Positions 11,799 to 26,100 of a DNA stretch of 64,000 nt are shown here, one piece after another. Below the pieces are notes generated by a model. The model did not search any database. It was not told the origin of the DNA and saw only the letters and a list, made by a program, of their open reading frames with translations. Within the stretch, counting starts at the first letter, position 1; every line of letters begins with the position of its first letter. This stretch comes from Glandiceps talaboti (taxonomy: Eukaryota > Hemichordata > Enteropneusta > Spengelidae): contig NC_135551.1 in the NCBI RefSeq assembly GCF_964340395.1, positions 12,833,503 to 12,897,502 on the forward strand, read 5' to 3'. The position numbers and the translations under genes were made by a program.

Positions 11799-12807
11799 GA
11801 ATATTACATTGCAAGTTGTCAATCAAATAAACAAGGAGTGGTGTATGTGAACATTTTTCACTGAATGGCTGCAACTCTATCAAATCTTGGATCTCTCGGA
11901 GACAATTATTTACAAATATTTTATTTTCCACATCAGCAATATAACTGGAATGAGACTGTTAATGGGGAACATTCCATGAAGTAGAGACATTTTCATTGAC
12001 TATGGTTCTGGAAAGTCATTTCATGAATATTCATGAATCCTGATTTCTTATTGCCATCACTGTAAAACATCTCATGAATATTCATTGTGCAAACATGAAT
12101 ATATTATTTTTGTTGATTCCCATCTCACAATTGCCTAAAGCAAAGATACATGTACCCTATCAATGCACTAGATCAACTTGTTTTTCAGAAATCACAAGTA
12201 ATTATAGGCGACTTAAAATCATAAAATTTCTTTCCAGAATCTATAGTATTAAGAAAATGTGTACATTTCCTGAAGTAGTGTTTGCCTTTAATGTATATGA
12301 AGAAAAGTTGCCACAAGACTTTTCTTATGATTTCAAGGAGTGTTTTATCTGGACTTGTCAAAGCCTGTCACCTTGTGATTGGAAAGATGAGGAGTGTAGT
12401 GGATGTGAACAAGTGCAATCAAATCTTGGCTCAGTCAGAGAATATATCAGTCATTTACATGTGTTGTTGTCAGAAAATAGTTCACTATGTTGGCAATACA
12501 GGTGGAATTTTTAAGTAAGGAAAAGTTGCCAAGATTTGTGATTCAAAGTTTTTATACAAATTTAGAAACATTATGGTGGTGTTGCCTTGTTGATATAGTT
12601 TGAGTGAAGGGACAAGGAAGTACCAAACAAACCAATGGACCTCAGTCTTGAAATTTCCATTTCACTCAAACACTGATCTACAGGAGTTATCACACTTCCA
12701 AATGTTATCAACCTTGGTATAGCACCTTTACATGCACCAGCAATGCCAAAACAAGTAGAAAACAAAAGCTTCAATTTCTATTATACCATGGACTGGTGGT
12801 GGTATGC

Positions 12808-12962
12808 TTAAGTTATTCTTCAATATTTTTCTTTATTCAGTTGAAAACTACTTGCGACTTGAGGGTTGTCACTATTTGTCTGTCGACTCATTGTGACAAA
12901 GGCCCCTTACGTCACTCATATTTTCTTTGACTAAATGAAGAAAAATATTTTGGAGTAACATC
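12808..12962. mobile_element. Fold-back element, short copy of the 5226 family
   Basis: Inverted ends ttattcttcaatatttttct and aaaaatattttggagtaac; contains the ggccccttacgtcac form of the CCTAAGGGG block on the other strand. No internal array. Confidence 0.75.
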
Positions 12963-13648
12963 TAATTATTGTCAGAGGAAAGAATATTTAGGCATTTGAT
13001 AATCATACCTGTACATTCTTAGTTCGAGTACAATAGTTCAGTTGTCACAGTTACATGTATTTGCATTGTATTTCATTACTTGCTAGAGGAAAGAAATTTT
13101 AACACTACGTACAAAATTTACTTGCAATCAACCAATCATAGTCTGTAAGGTATGCCATGACAGGGCGCCCTCGTATATCGGTCAACCCCTTTCAGAAAGC
13201 AGGCCAGTGAGGGCAGACTGACACGGTATATCTAACAGTCTACTCATGTCAGAAAGGACAATGTTTCTTATCATGAAAGCAATATACAATCATCTGCGTA
13301 GTCAAATGTTCATTATAAATATCACATGTTTTAGATTACATTTGTATTCAGGACACACTGTTCCGTGCCTTACACACTAGATTTTACATGTATTAAAATG
13401 TCTATAGAATCATGTCATCAACTCAGACCAACACATCTTTTATTAAAATTCATATGTTGTTTTTATTAATAACAGATATTTACAGTTATGTAAAATAAAG
13501 ATCACATTAATCACAAGGAATGATGTGGCAGTTTATTAGTCAACTTGATACTAAAACTTTTTTTTTTACTTCTCATCAAAATTGTCTTCAAAATGTAATA
13601 TACTGTTTTACCTGTATCATCTGACTGAGAATTTTTGAACAACTACAC

Positions 13649-13663
13649 CCCCCCCCCCCCCCT
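13649..13663 (+). repeat. Poly-C tract
   Basis: About 15 consecutive C residues, in contrast to the AT-rich surroundings. Similar pure G runs occur near 43779 and 54065. Confidence 0.85.
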
Positions 13664-14071
13664 TTCACACAAACAAACACGTATGCACAGAAGTTCCCTG
13701 ATGACTTAACATCAAAGCACGGCAACTGATACATCGAAGGATTTGTCGAATACACAAGACTTCCCTAATGGCTTACGATCAAAGCATTGCAACTGATAAA
13801 CTGAAGGATTGTGTTACCACTCCCTATAACGATTACAAATACCCCACCCCTACCCCCAAACAGACACACAATATGACTTCCCTGACTGCTAACCATCAAA
13901 GCATTGCAGTTGATAGATTGCAAATTTTGTCACTGTGTACACCCCTTTACACTGCAAACACTATGTTAAGCTGATGGCTAACCAGAGCACAACATTGATG
14001 AATCTGAACGATCATGAATCTGTCAAGTATGTGAAGGATCCCTGCTAACAAATAGTGCAATAGTTGATTTT

Positions 14072-14373
14072 CCAGTTCCAAGATGCATTGCGTGAGATGT
14101 CGCTTATGTTGTTACATTTAGTCTTGTTTTGTCTTTATTACATTTGAAATAACATTTTCATCAGGAAATGATGGAAGACATGTTGACCTCTTTGATTATG
14201 AGTGATTTTATAGAGCAAAGACTAAATGCCATCAATGACAGGGATTTTTACGGGTGAACCCAGAGTACGGTCAGGTGACAACCATCCTCCTGAGTAGCGT
14301 GTGCAAATCCCCTCAGCGCATACTCAATACATGGCATTGTATGGAGAGATGCGCAATGCATCTTGGAACTGGC
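14072..14373. repeat. Inverted repeat with exact 21-bp arms
   Basis: ccagttccaagatgcattgc at 14072 is matched in reverse by gcaatgcatcttggaactgg ending at 14373. The interior is about 260 bp. A GCGCCCTC fragment and a Cys-rich ORF artefact lie beside it. Possibly a fold-back element. Confidence 0.6.
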
Positions 14374-15803
14374 AACAGGTCTATTTGACAGATAGCTGGA
14401 CACACTGTAGTCTGAAAGGTGTGCAATGACGGGGGCGCCCTCACACATTGGTGATACACAATGTGTCTTACAGTCAAGAGATACTGTAGATTTGGTTGCC
14501 ACACATTTATACTAATTTGTGAAATGACCTGTCTCTACACAAGTATACCTAGATGTTTAACCTTTGCAAACTTACCTACAGAGTCAAATATGCATGTACA
14601 CTTGCATTGATTACGCTCTTAAAAAATCTAAGCACCTCCTACCACTGATGAAGCAATGGACAAAACACAAATTCAATTCTATACACGACAAAGCAAAAAA
14701 TACACCAGTTGTCAATTTGCTATTTGTAAGGATACATACCAGTAACAGTACTAACACCACATACTGCATTCTATGCCCTAAGCTACCCTAACATATATAC
14801 AATGCCACCCAATAGCATTCTATTAACAGAACTGAAGAAAAACTAAAGTACAAACTGAAGGAAAATAAATTTTTTGAAAATAGAAAATACAAGATTCTTA
14901 CATACAGCTATGTACACATTTCTGCAAATAGTGTAAATAAATAATGGTATTACAGTCAGCACGGCAAGCATTTACATCATCAGCTATCTATCACTTGTCT
15001 TCAATCACTTATAACAGGATTATATTAAAAGATGTTTTTTTAAACTGTTGGTTACTATTAAATTTACATCAGTACATTCTGAGATAGTCAAAATAAATCA
15101 CATGCCTACAAGGTAGTGTTTTTTTAAGTCTCATACATGCCATTGTGGAGATTCACTTTTCTGCTTCACTTTCCTATTGATCACACTGGTCAACATATAA
15201 TTTCAATGCAAAAGTTCCCCCGTCAAAAAATTCAGTTTATGGCATCAAAAGTATTTCACACGTCAAGAGCATTACAACAGACAAGATTGATAGGTGTGTG
15301 ACAGCGCCCTCTATGGAATCATTTAAACATTCTATCGTTTATCATATTACATGTATATGGGGAAACCTGGGCTTTTCACAGTACATGTATGCAACTAATT
15401 CTGTCTTTCCGTTAATACACTTTTCACATTAAAAAAAAAAAATGGGTTATAAATGTGAGGTATTACCACGGTCTACTCTCTAAATCTTAATATGGACACT
15501 TTGTTTACTTATTGTCACATTTCCATTACACTAACTTGTGATTTACCAAAAGCAGGTTGTATATGACACAAGTCTATTTGTAGACAAACCTGGATATGTT
15601 GAACTGTCTGTGCAAGTGCCATATTCCTGTTTTACTACAATGGAGAGCTTACTGTTAACCAGTATTAGTGGAACTGCACTAAATCCCACTGTCCATGACT
15701 GGTTATTGACAAATTCAATGTCCATTAAATGAATATCTTCCTGGTATTTGTATTTCGTGCTGATATATTATTTTGTCTACAGTAAGCTTTCCATTGCAGA
15801 AAT

Positions 15804-15939
15804 CAGCGTGCCCCTCTATGTGTGGTGTTTGCCTATTCCTTATACTATGTGGTGACTCACAAGAAATATGGTTTGTATCATTTATGATTTTGACCCAGAG
15901 TGGAAAAAATTCATCTGTTATTTGTAAGAGGACACACTG
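15804..15939. mobile_element. Degenerate, internally deleted CAGTGTGCCCTCTAA MITE
   Basis: Ends CAGCGTGCCCCTCT and AAGAGGACACACTG. The interior keeps tactatgtggtgactcacaa and a tgattttgacc block. No target duplication recognisable. Confidence 0.6.
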
Positions 15940-16383
15940 GTCAGCATATGTATCTGACATGTTTACTACGTATAACGCTATATGTATATGCCACACTTGG
16001 AAAATAGTGGACAGTAAGTATGTAACAGTTGACGTCTATTCAAATGCCATCATTTGCTCATAGGTACTGGAAAGTGATTGTGCAGAATTGTTGATTTACG
16101 AGGTCTTCATGGCATGCAGAGGTGTATGTCTTCATTCACTTGGGTATCTTCACTTCTTCAGTAATCATCGTGAAGTCTTGACTTTTTTGATTTTATTTCT
16201 ATTCTGGAACAGAGGTGAGAAGGTTATTCCATAGCAAGAGAAATTCCACACATCTAACAAAATTACGTACTATTCCCTAATACTATTTCTTTGCATACTG
16301 TCGAGGGAAATGTGAAATTTGTGACCACTAACTTTATTAGTTGTAATCAAGTATATTATAACTAGTGCAAGAAAAGTCTGCAA

Positions 16384-16645
16384 GCGCAGTGGTCCTCACA
16401 CCAAACACGAACCCTCAGTGGTCCTCACACCAAACACGAACCCTCAGTGGTCCTCACACCAAACACGAACCCTCAGTGGTCCTCACACCAAACACGAACC
16501 CTCAGTGGTCCTCACACCAAACACAAACCCTCAGTGGTCCTCACACCAAACACGAACCCTCAGTGCTCCTCACACCAAACACAAACCCTCAGTGGTCCTC
16601 ACACCAAACACGGAGCATCAGTGGTCCTCACACCAAACATGAACC
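16384..16645 (+). repeat. 29-bp minisatellite, nine units
   Basis: CAGTGGTCCTCAC recurs every 29 bp from 16387 to 16619, followed by accaaacacgaaccct. Because 29 is not a multiple of three and the unit has no stop in any plus frame, all three plus frames stay open and read the same 29-residue cycle. These are artefactual ORFs. Located downstream of the MEAF6 stop. Confidence 0.95.
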
Positions 16646-17147
16646 ACACATTTGATAAATATCAAGAAGTGAAAATTACTGGTCAAAACCATGTGCATGA
16701 TGTAATCAACAATACTAATTGTTTGAAGATTTCTTTGATCGTCACATCACAACTTTAGATTGCTGGTTGTTAATGACAAGTGCTCCACAGCAAGGAGTGA
16801 ATCCCTCTGTATCAAGCCTGTCTTCAATATGACATTCATAGAAATTATGTCATACATTTAGTTAATAAGGTATCTGCCAAACATGCTACACTTGTGAATT
16901 ACAACTTTTTGAAATGACAATTTTTTTTGATAAACATTAGAGGAAGTGCATCTCTAAAGCTAAAACAGTTTGGAGTATTTGCACTTTTCTAGAATATTGA
17001 TCTAGCTGTCTGCCAACATGTGAAGGTGAAGTGAGATGAATAAAGTAATTCTGATTCTGATGTGTGTGAAGGACAAGGTGTATTTATAAGCTAAGACAGT
17101 TAGTAATTGCTAGTGCAGAATTACTAAGAGTAAAACAAAATTATACA

Positions 17148-19723
<2,576 letters not shown>

Positions 19724-20065
19724 ATTTACTTTTTTAGGAATCGTAGGCGAGTGGATTATGAAAACACCCGGATGTTAAAATTACCCCGTAAAAGGCGGTC
19801 GTTGATTGGTCAAGGCAATACTTACCTCATTTAAATACATATTTCTAACAGTGTTTGAAATTTCATTTAAGGGCATAAAGAGCAGATAAAGTCCTGAACT
19901 TTTGATTCCATAAAATTGAAAAAATAATTAAGAACAAAATCATTTCTCGTCTACTCAAATAAAGAATTGTGATTTTGTTGGAGCAAATGGCGCCAATTTA
20001 CTTCTACCCAATCAAAACGGTTGTTATATTTCCAACTCTATTGCGCATGTCTCTATCAAACTAGT
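19724..20065. promoter_or_regulatory. Bidirectional promoter between MEAF6 and TRMT2B
   Basis: 342 bp separate the two divergent start codons. The interval has inverted CCAAT (ATTGG) at 19804-19808, CCAAT at 20008-20012 and GGCGCCAA around 19990-19996, which combines an E2F-like core with CCAAT. Each ATG lies in ATGGCGGCC, a YY1-type motif (reverse GGCCGCCAT), so the promoter ends are nearly mirror images. There is no convincing TATA box. Motif function is inference. Confidence 0.65.
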
Positions 20066-20293
20066 ATGGCGGCCTACATGAAGTAATAATTTCATTGCAA
20101 AATTTTGCATTTTACAGTCATGGAAATTAATCAGTATCATTGATCCATTTGCATATAATAACACATCATGATTTTAAGGTAAGCGAAATACTGAAACGAT
20201 ATAGTGGCGAATGCAATTATGTTTCATGTGCAAGTTTGTTCATTATAATACACGCACGTGTACAATGTTTACATTCTGACGAAGTTGTACAGC

Positions 20294-20351
<58 letters not shown>

Positions 20352-23076
20352 CTACAAATTATGTTACAATGCAGCTCAGACCATAGGGGCGTGTAATATT
20401 TCATAGAATGTTGTTTTCCTGGTCTACAGACTGAATATAACAACCTTTTGATTATATATTTATTATGCAATTATGTTTCATGTGCAAGTTTGTTCATTAT
20501 TAAATTGGGGAAACTATATAACAGATATGCTTGATAAATATAGTGAGAGCAATATTTGGTCTTGTATTTGTAATTTTAATTCTACAATTCAGGACAATCT
20601 ATGCAAAGACTTTTGTAAATCTTGGTTTAATGATTTATTTAATGATGTTAGAAGAAATGGTAGTGATAAAAACAAACTTAGAACTTATAGAACTTTTAAA
20701 TCTGTATTCAAACTAGAAAACTACCTAATCGAGATTAAGAATCCCACTTGTCGTAGATTAATTACAAAATTTAGAGTCTCTGATTTTCATTTACAAATAG
20801 AGTTGGGTAGAAGGTGTATGCCGAAAATTCCTGCCAATGAAAGATTTTGCAAGTATTGCCCCTCAATGGTTGAAGATGAATTTAATTTTATTATTCATTG
20901 CCCACAACACGAAAATGAGAGAGAGGTTTTATTTTCTTCGATATCTTTGAAATGTGCTTATTTTAACACTTTAAACAGTCAAGATAAATTTTTGTATATT
21001 CTAAGTTCAGATGATAAACTTCCTTTTGCCAAATTTCTTTTAGATACATCTCGAAAGATCCCCCCAGCAGACAAGTAATGTGTATTGTATTTTGTATTGT
21101 ATTGTATTGTATTGTATTGTATTGTATTGTATTGTATTGTGTTTACTATACCATGCTTTCCACAGCATGTTGTTAAGTAATAATAAAGTTTAAAGTTTAT
21201 TATTATACACGCACGTGTACAGTGTTTACGTTCTGACTTGAAGTTGTACAGCAGCAACAATAACAACAACAACAACAACAATAATAATAACAACAACAAC
21301 ATCAACAACAACACTATAAATATACAATGAAACTCAGCCCATAGGGACGTGTAATATTTCATAGATTGTTGTTTTCCTGGTCTACAAACTAAATATAACA
21401 ACTATATAAATAAAGTCAAAAGGTTGTTATATTTTAGTCTGTAGACCACAAAAACAACAATCTATGAAATATTACATGCTCAGAAAATCAGCACAGCACT
21501 TTTAATTCATCAGTATGTCTGAGACCTCACGATTTGATATACCAAGTAATCGACATGAATCGCACCTTAACTTTACGTAATAGAAATGTTCAAGGCTGAT
21601 AATCACAGTTTTAACAAACTGCCTCACAATCACATTGGAATTTGAATTATACTAAAATTATAAAACTATAAGCTGCAATTACAATAAAGTTATTTTTGTT
21701 GTATTTTGAAAAAAAAGACCACAGTTTTTGTTTGTATGTGCTAAAGACAAGCAACATACATTAAATAATAGATGCGTTGGTTGTCTGAGGTGTGTGACTC
21801 TGTGTGAGGTTTAGACTGTAAGAATATGTCGTGAAGTTTCGCCCTCATTGGCCTGAGGGGTTGGCCGGTGTGTGAGGGCGCCCCGTCATGGCGTACCTTA
21901 CAGACTATATGTGAGGTTGTGTCACTATGAATCTGACATACAATACTTGCAGGACAATAGTAATTAGCTTGTACTGGTAGAAGTCCTTGCGATGATGGTG
22001 TGGCAAGACTGAACATAACTTATGGTTGGTGAACCTCAGTAACAGAAAGGGGGAATATGGTAAAACTAGCATAGTTTCAAATACAATTGTTAGTATCATA
22101 AGTTTGATGGGGAACCCCGGTAAAATGACAGGGGAACTCAGGTAGATTGTACCTGCTTACCGCCCATAGGCTTAGTAATTAAAAAAAATTGTGTGGTTCC
22201 ATTTACCTGACCCCACCTAGTTTTTTCATTGCCGACCCTAAACTTTTTGTTACATATTCAAGAAAGAGATAATAACATCATGAAACTTGTAAAGTCTCGC
22301 AAGAAATAGTGGATGGAATGCGGAAACTGACATCAATTTAAAAAGACAATATAACACTGTTCTTTCAATCTGTAATGGCTGTACATCTGATGAGAAGAAA
22401 CCAAGATCATTTGGAAAACAACGGAAAATATAACTACCTGAACTAGACACTCACATATGAAAAAAAAATACAATGAAAAATCTACCTATAAATATACAAT
22501 GCAGCTCAACCCATAGGGACGTGTAATATTTCATAGATTGTTGTTTTCCTGGTCTACAAACTAAATATAACAACTATATAAATCTAGTCAAAAGGTTGTT
22601 ATATTTTATACCCCACTTACCCCACTTATTCTAAATTGAGTGTAATCAGAACCACACAATTGTTGTTATTAGGCCTTATCAAAAGCATTTATGTCATCAG
22701 TTGGCACATGCCACTCGAAAAAACAGTCAAATTCATCTAATACTAGCTGCATGTAACAACTGCATTGATTAATTATGTTATATGTGTGCAAAGCTAACTA
22801 CACTTACTGATGGCATCCTTTGTTAAAAAACAAATCCATTTTAACACAGTTCATCTGGCTACATCTGACATACAGACAGACTTTGATTAAGTTTGTTGGG
22901 ATAAAAATGTTTGTCCACAATGCTTGATTGGCAGAAAACCCCTCCAGATGTAATTTAATATTTTATTAATTCTATCACCAGTTTCCCCCATTTTACCATC
23001 CATCCATCCATCCATCCATCCTCTCATCCTTCCCTCCCCATCCAACCATTGATAAATTGATCAATCAATCAATCAG

Positions 23077-23115
<39 letters not shown>

Positions 23116-23126
23116 ACCGATCAATA

Positions 23127-23172
<46 letters not shown>

Positions 23173-26100
23173 CCAATCAGTCATTCAGTCATTCAGTCAG
23201 TCAGTCAGTCAATCAATTTACTCAATACACTATCAAAGATTGTAGAAATACAAAATTACCAGCTGCTATGGAATGTAACCCATTTACAGGAAATAATGTA
23301 AAAATAATTTTCATTTCTTTTTCTACTCAGAAATCTCGTGCAAGTCTTAAAACTCCAACAAAGAAGTTCAATTTCTGTATGTGAACAGTATGTCAAGTTC
23401 AAACACAACAAGGCAAGGCCAAAACATGCAAAACATACATCTGTTTTCAACCCAAAGTTATGGAGTAACTATAGCAATGATGAATTGTTTGATCAACTTT
23501 CAAACATTGTTACACCGCTGTGGAAGACACCTTACCATGAGCAGTTAAAATTGAAATATTCCAAAAATGAGGAAGTGTTGAGAATGCTGACAAATGAAAT
23601 AGCGACATTTGAAGAGAGTGAAGAACTGAGACTTATGATGTATGCACAGAATCATGATCATGTCTGCTGCCCTCTAGAGTTGATTAAACCATCAGTAAGT
23701 AATGTAACACTCACTCACTTTTGCTAATGTTTGGAAACAGAAAGATCTTATACCATAAAGTTGGTGGAAAACACCTATAAAGTGTACATGTGGGAACTCA
23801 TTTTGAATGTACTTACTTTTGAATAATTTGGATAATACACATGTGTATCTTCTATAACAACGATCAGGTTGTTTAGTTAAAATAGAAATCTGATGATATG
23901 ATGGAGCAATAATCTGACCAATCAGAGGTTCACCTAGCTAAGATATGTTGTGTTGTTCAGCTCCATGTGTTTGTCAGGGTGGTACAAAATGTGATATCCT
24001 ACAGACTAGGGTTCTCTGCAGGCCTTGAAAGCTAATTAACAATACTCTTATTTTGATTTGCAGTATTGTAATGATTGTAATTGTGTTGTGGACAATACAC
24101 TGGGCCACACTAAATTGTAAATTCATACACATTTGCAATATTAAGTGTACAATATTTTTTTACATCTGAAATTTTATTGTAATACAAGCCTTAGGGTAAT
24201 ATCCATTAATACCTGCTAACAATTTGATCAACAAGACCCCCTAACTCCATCTAATTTCCTAATAGTGGCATGAAGGTAAAATTCACTTTTAATATTACTG
24301 GTATCTAGTTTTTCTAATTTTTTAACTAATTTTTGATACGGAAATAAACAAATTCAACAAACTTCATTATCATGGACATTATTATGATTATCTTTAAAAT
24401 TTGTACATTTGAATGAATATAACGTTTAGGAAATTAGATGGCGATAGGGGGTCTTGTTGATCAAATTGTTAGTAGCTAGTAATGGATATTACCCCTCAAT
24501 TGCAAAAAAATTTACAATGCACAAGCAACTGTTGCCCTCTAATATATATATAACCCAAATTTATAGATTTTGAAATAGAATATACTTTTCATAATGTAAA
24601 ACCAGTGCTACATGTGTAAACAATAACAATTAAGACATTTTCTGCTGTCACAATAATAAAATATTTTATGCAGTCACTCAGAAATTTTTCAACATCATGT
24701 AAATCACTTGTTTAGTTGTTGCTTTCTTACTTTTTATAATAATAACATTCTGCATTTATACTGGCTGATACCGAGTTGTTGAGATTCTCTTGGAGGACCT
24801 TACAGTAATAAGATTGCTGTACTGATAGAAACAGATAGTGTACTGATAGAAACATAGAGTGTACTGCTAAAGAACTGCTTCCAAACTTGGCTAACATCAG
24901 GCTAGTTAAGTGCAAACTCTAGGCTGACACTAATAAATACTTTGACTGTGACCGCGTGTGTAAACCACTGGAAGGGCTAATTTTGTAATGATGATAGCCA
25001 ACTCAGGGTGATAATATTAGCAAATCAGCAAAGGTTAGCAAATCAGAGAGGAATTCTTGAGCTGTACTACACATACTATGGTATTTATTGTTGTTTTTTT
25101 TGGTCAAATTTCTACACTGCAGCCTCAAACAGAAGGGTACAGAAACAAATGTGACTTTTCTGTTGGTGTGGGTTATGATGGCTACAAGAAGACTGTAGGA
25201 TTCTATATAGGACAAATGAAAAGTAAGTTTTATCTCCTGCTATAATTCTATGATCTTATAATTTTGAAGTCTTTGAGTACCAATGCTATTCAATACATGC
25301 ACATAGAAGGTTGTTTGTTTGTTGTCTGTTGTATATATAATTTTTTCAAAATCATAATCTGGCAGTATACATCATGGGTGAACAAATCCACTGGTCCTGG
25401 GTCCAGGACTATCAATTTTTTTGGCCAGACCACACAAATGTGACCTTGTCTGGACCAGTACCTTACTGTTAATAACTATGTTAAAAAGTTGTCTGAATAT
25501 ACAGATTCATAGATTTAATGTTTAACATTAGTGGGACCTGGGACCACTAATTCTTTCAGCAGGACCACTGAATTTTTAAGGCACTGGTCTGGGGACCACC
25601 AGTTCACAAAATGATTTGTTCACCCCTTTACATGTACATGTACATGCATTGTTACCAGTGTGCCCTCTAATGATAGCCACATTTTATTGTTGTGAGTCAA
25701 AATGAGAAAAACTGGAATTTCTTGTAAGTCACAACATAGGTGAACACCAAATTTTGGCGCATAATCTCTAAAAATTGTGTGTGTCAGTATCGCATCAGAT
25801 TGGCTTAGAGGGCACACTGATTGTTACTCAAATTGACCTATGACGTCTTTCAAAAAAAAGAATGCTCAACATGAGAAAGATGTTAAATTTTGTAGAAATT
25901 TATTGAAAAATGGACATTTCTCAGATGTTGTGATTTTCACCTTTTCTAAATATTTCTTGTTACTATAAATATAGTTGTTGCTGGTTTGAAAATTAGCTCA
26001 CGCAGCAGATGCGAAGCTGCTCAATGACTAGTACTCATGCGCATCCTATATACTATGCAATGTTTTTTGGGTGGTTTTACCCAAGGATGCATTGCAATGC

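Larger units (their letters stand above)
11799..16383. other. Convergent region between OSTM1 and MEAF6
   Basis: Likely holds the OSTM1 3' UTR (AATAAA candidates near 11825 and 13493) and part of the MEAF6 3' UTR on the other strand. It also holds MITE remnants (12808-12962, 15804-15939), GCGCCCTC-type fragments near 13160 and 14430, and weak tandem copies around 13690-13930. A 146-codon open frame at 12074-12514 resembles no family I know. Confidence 0.55.

Noticed and set aside
12074-12514. 146-codon plus-strand open frame after OSTM1
   Set aside because: No recognisable family, no clear promoter, overlapping alternative frame also open. Likely OSTM1 3' UTR; kept only as a note.
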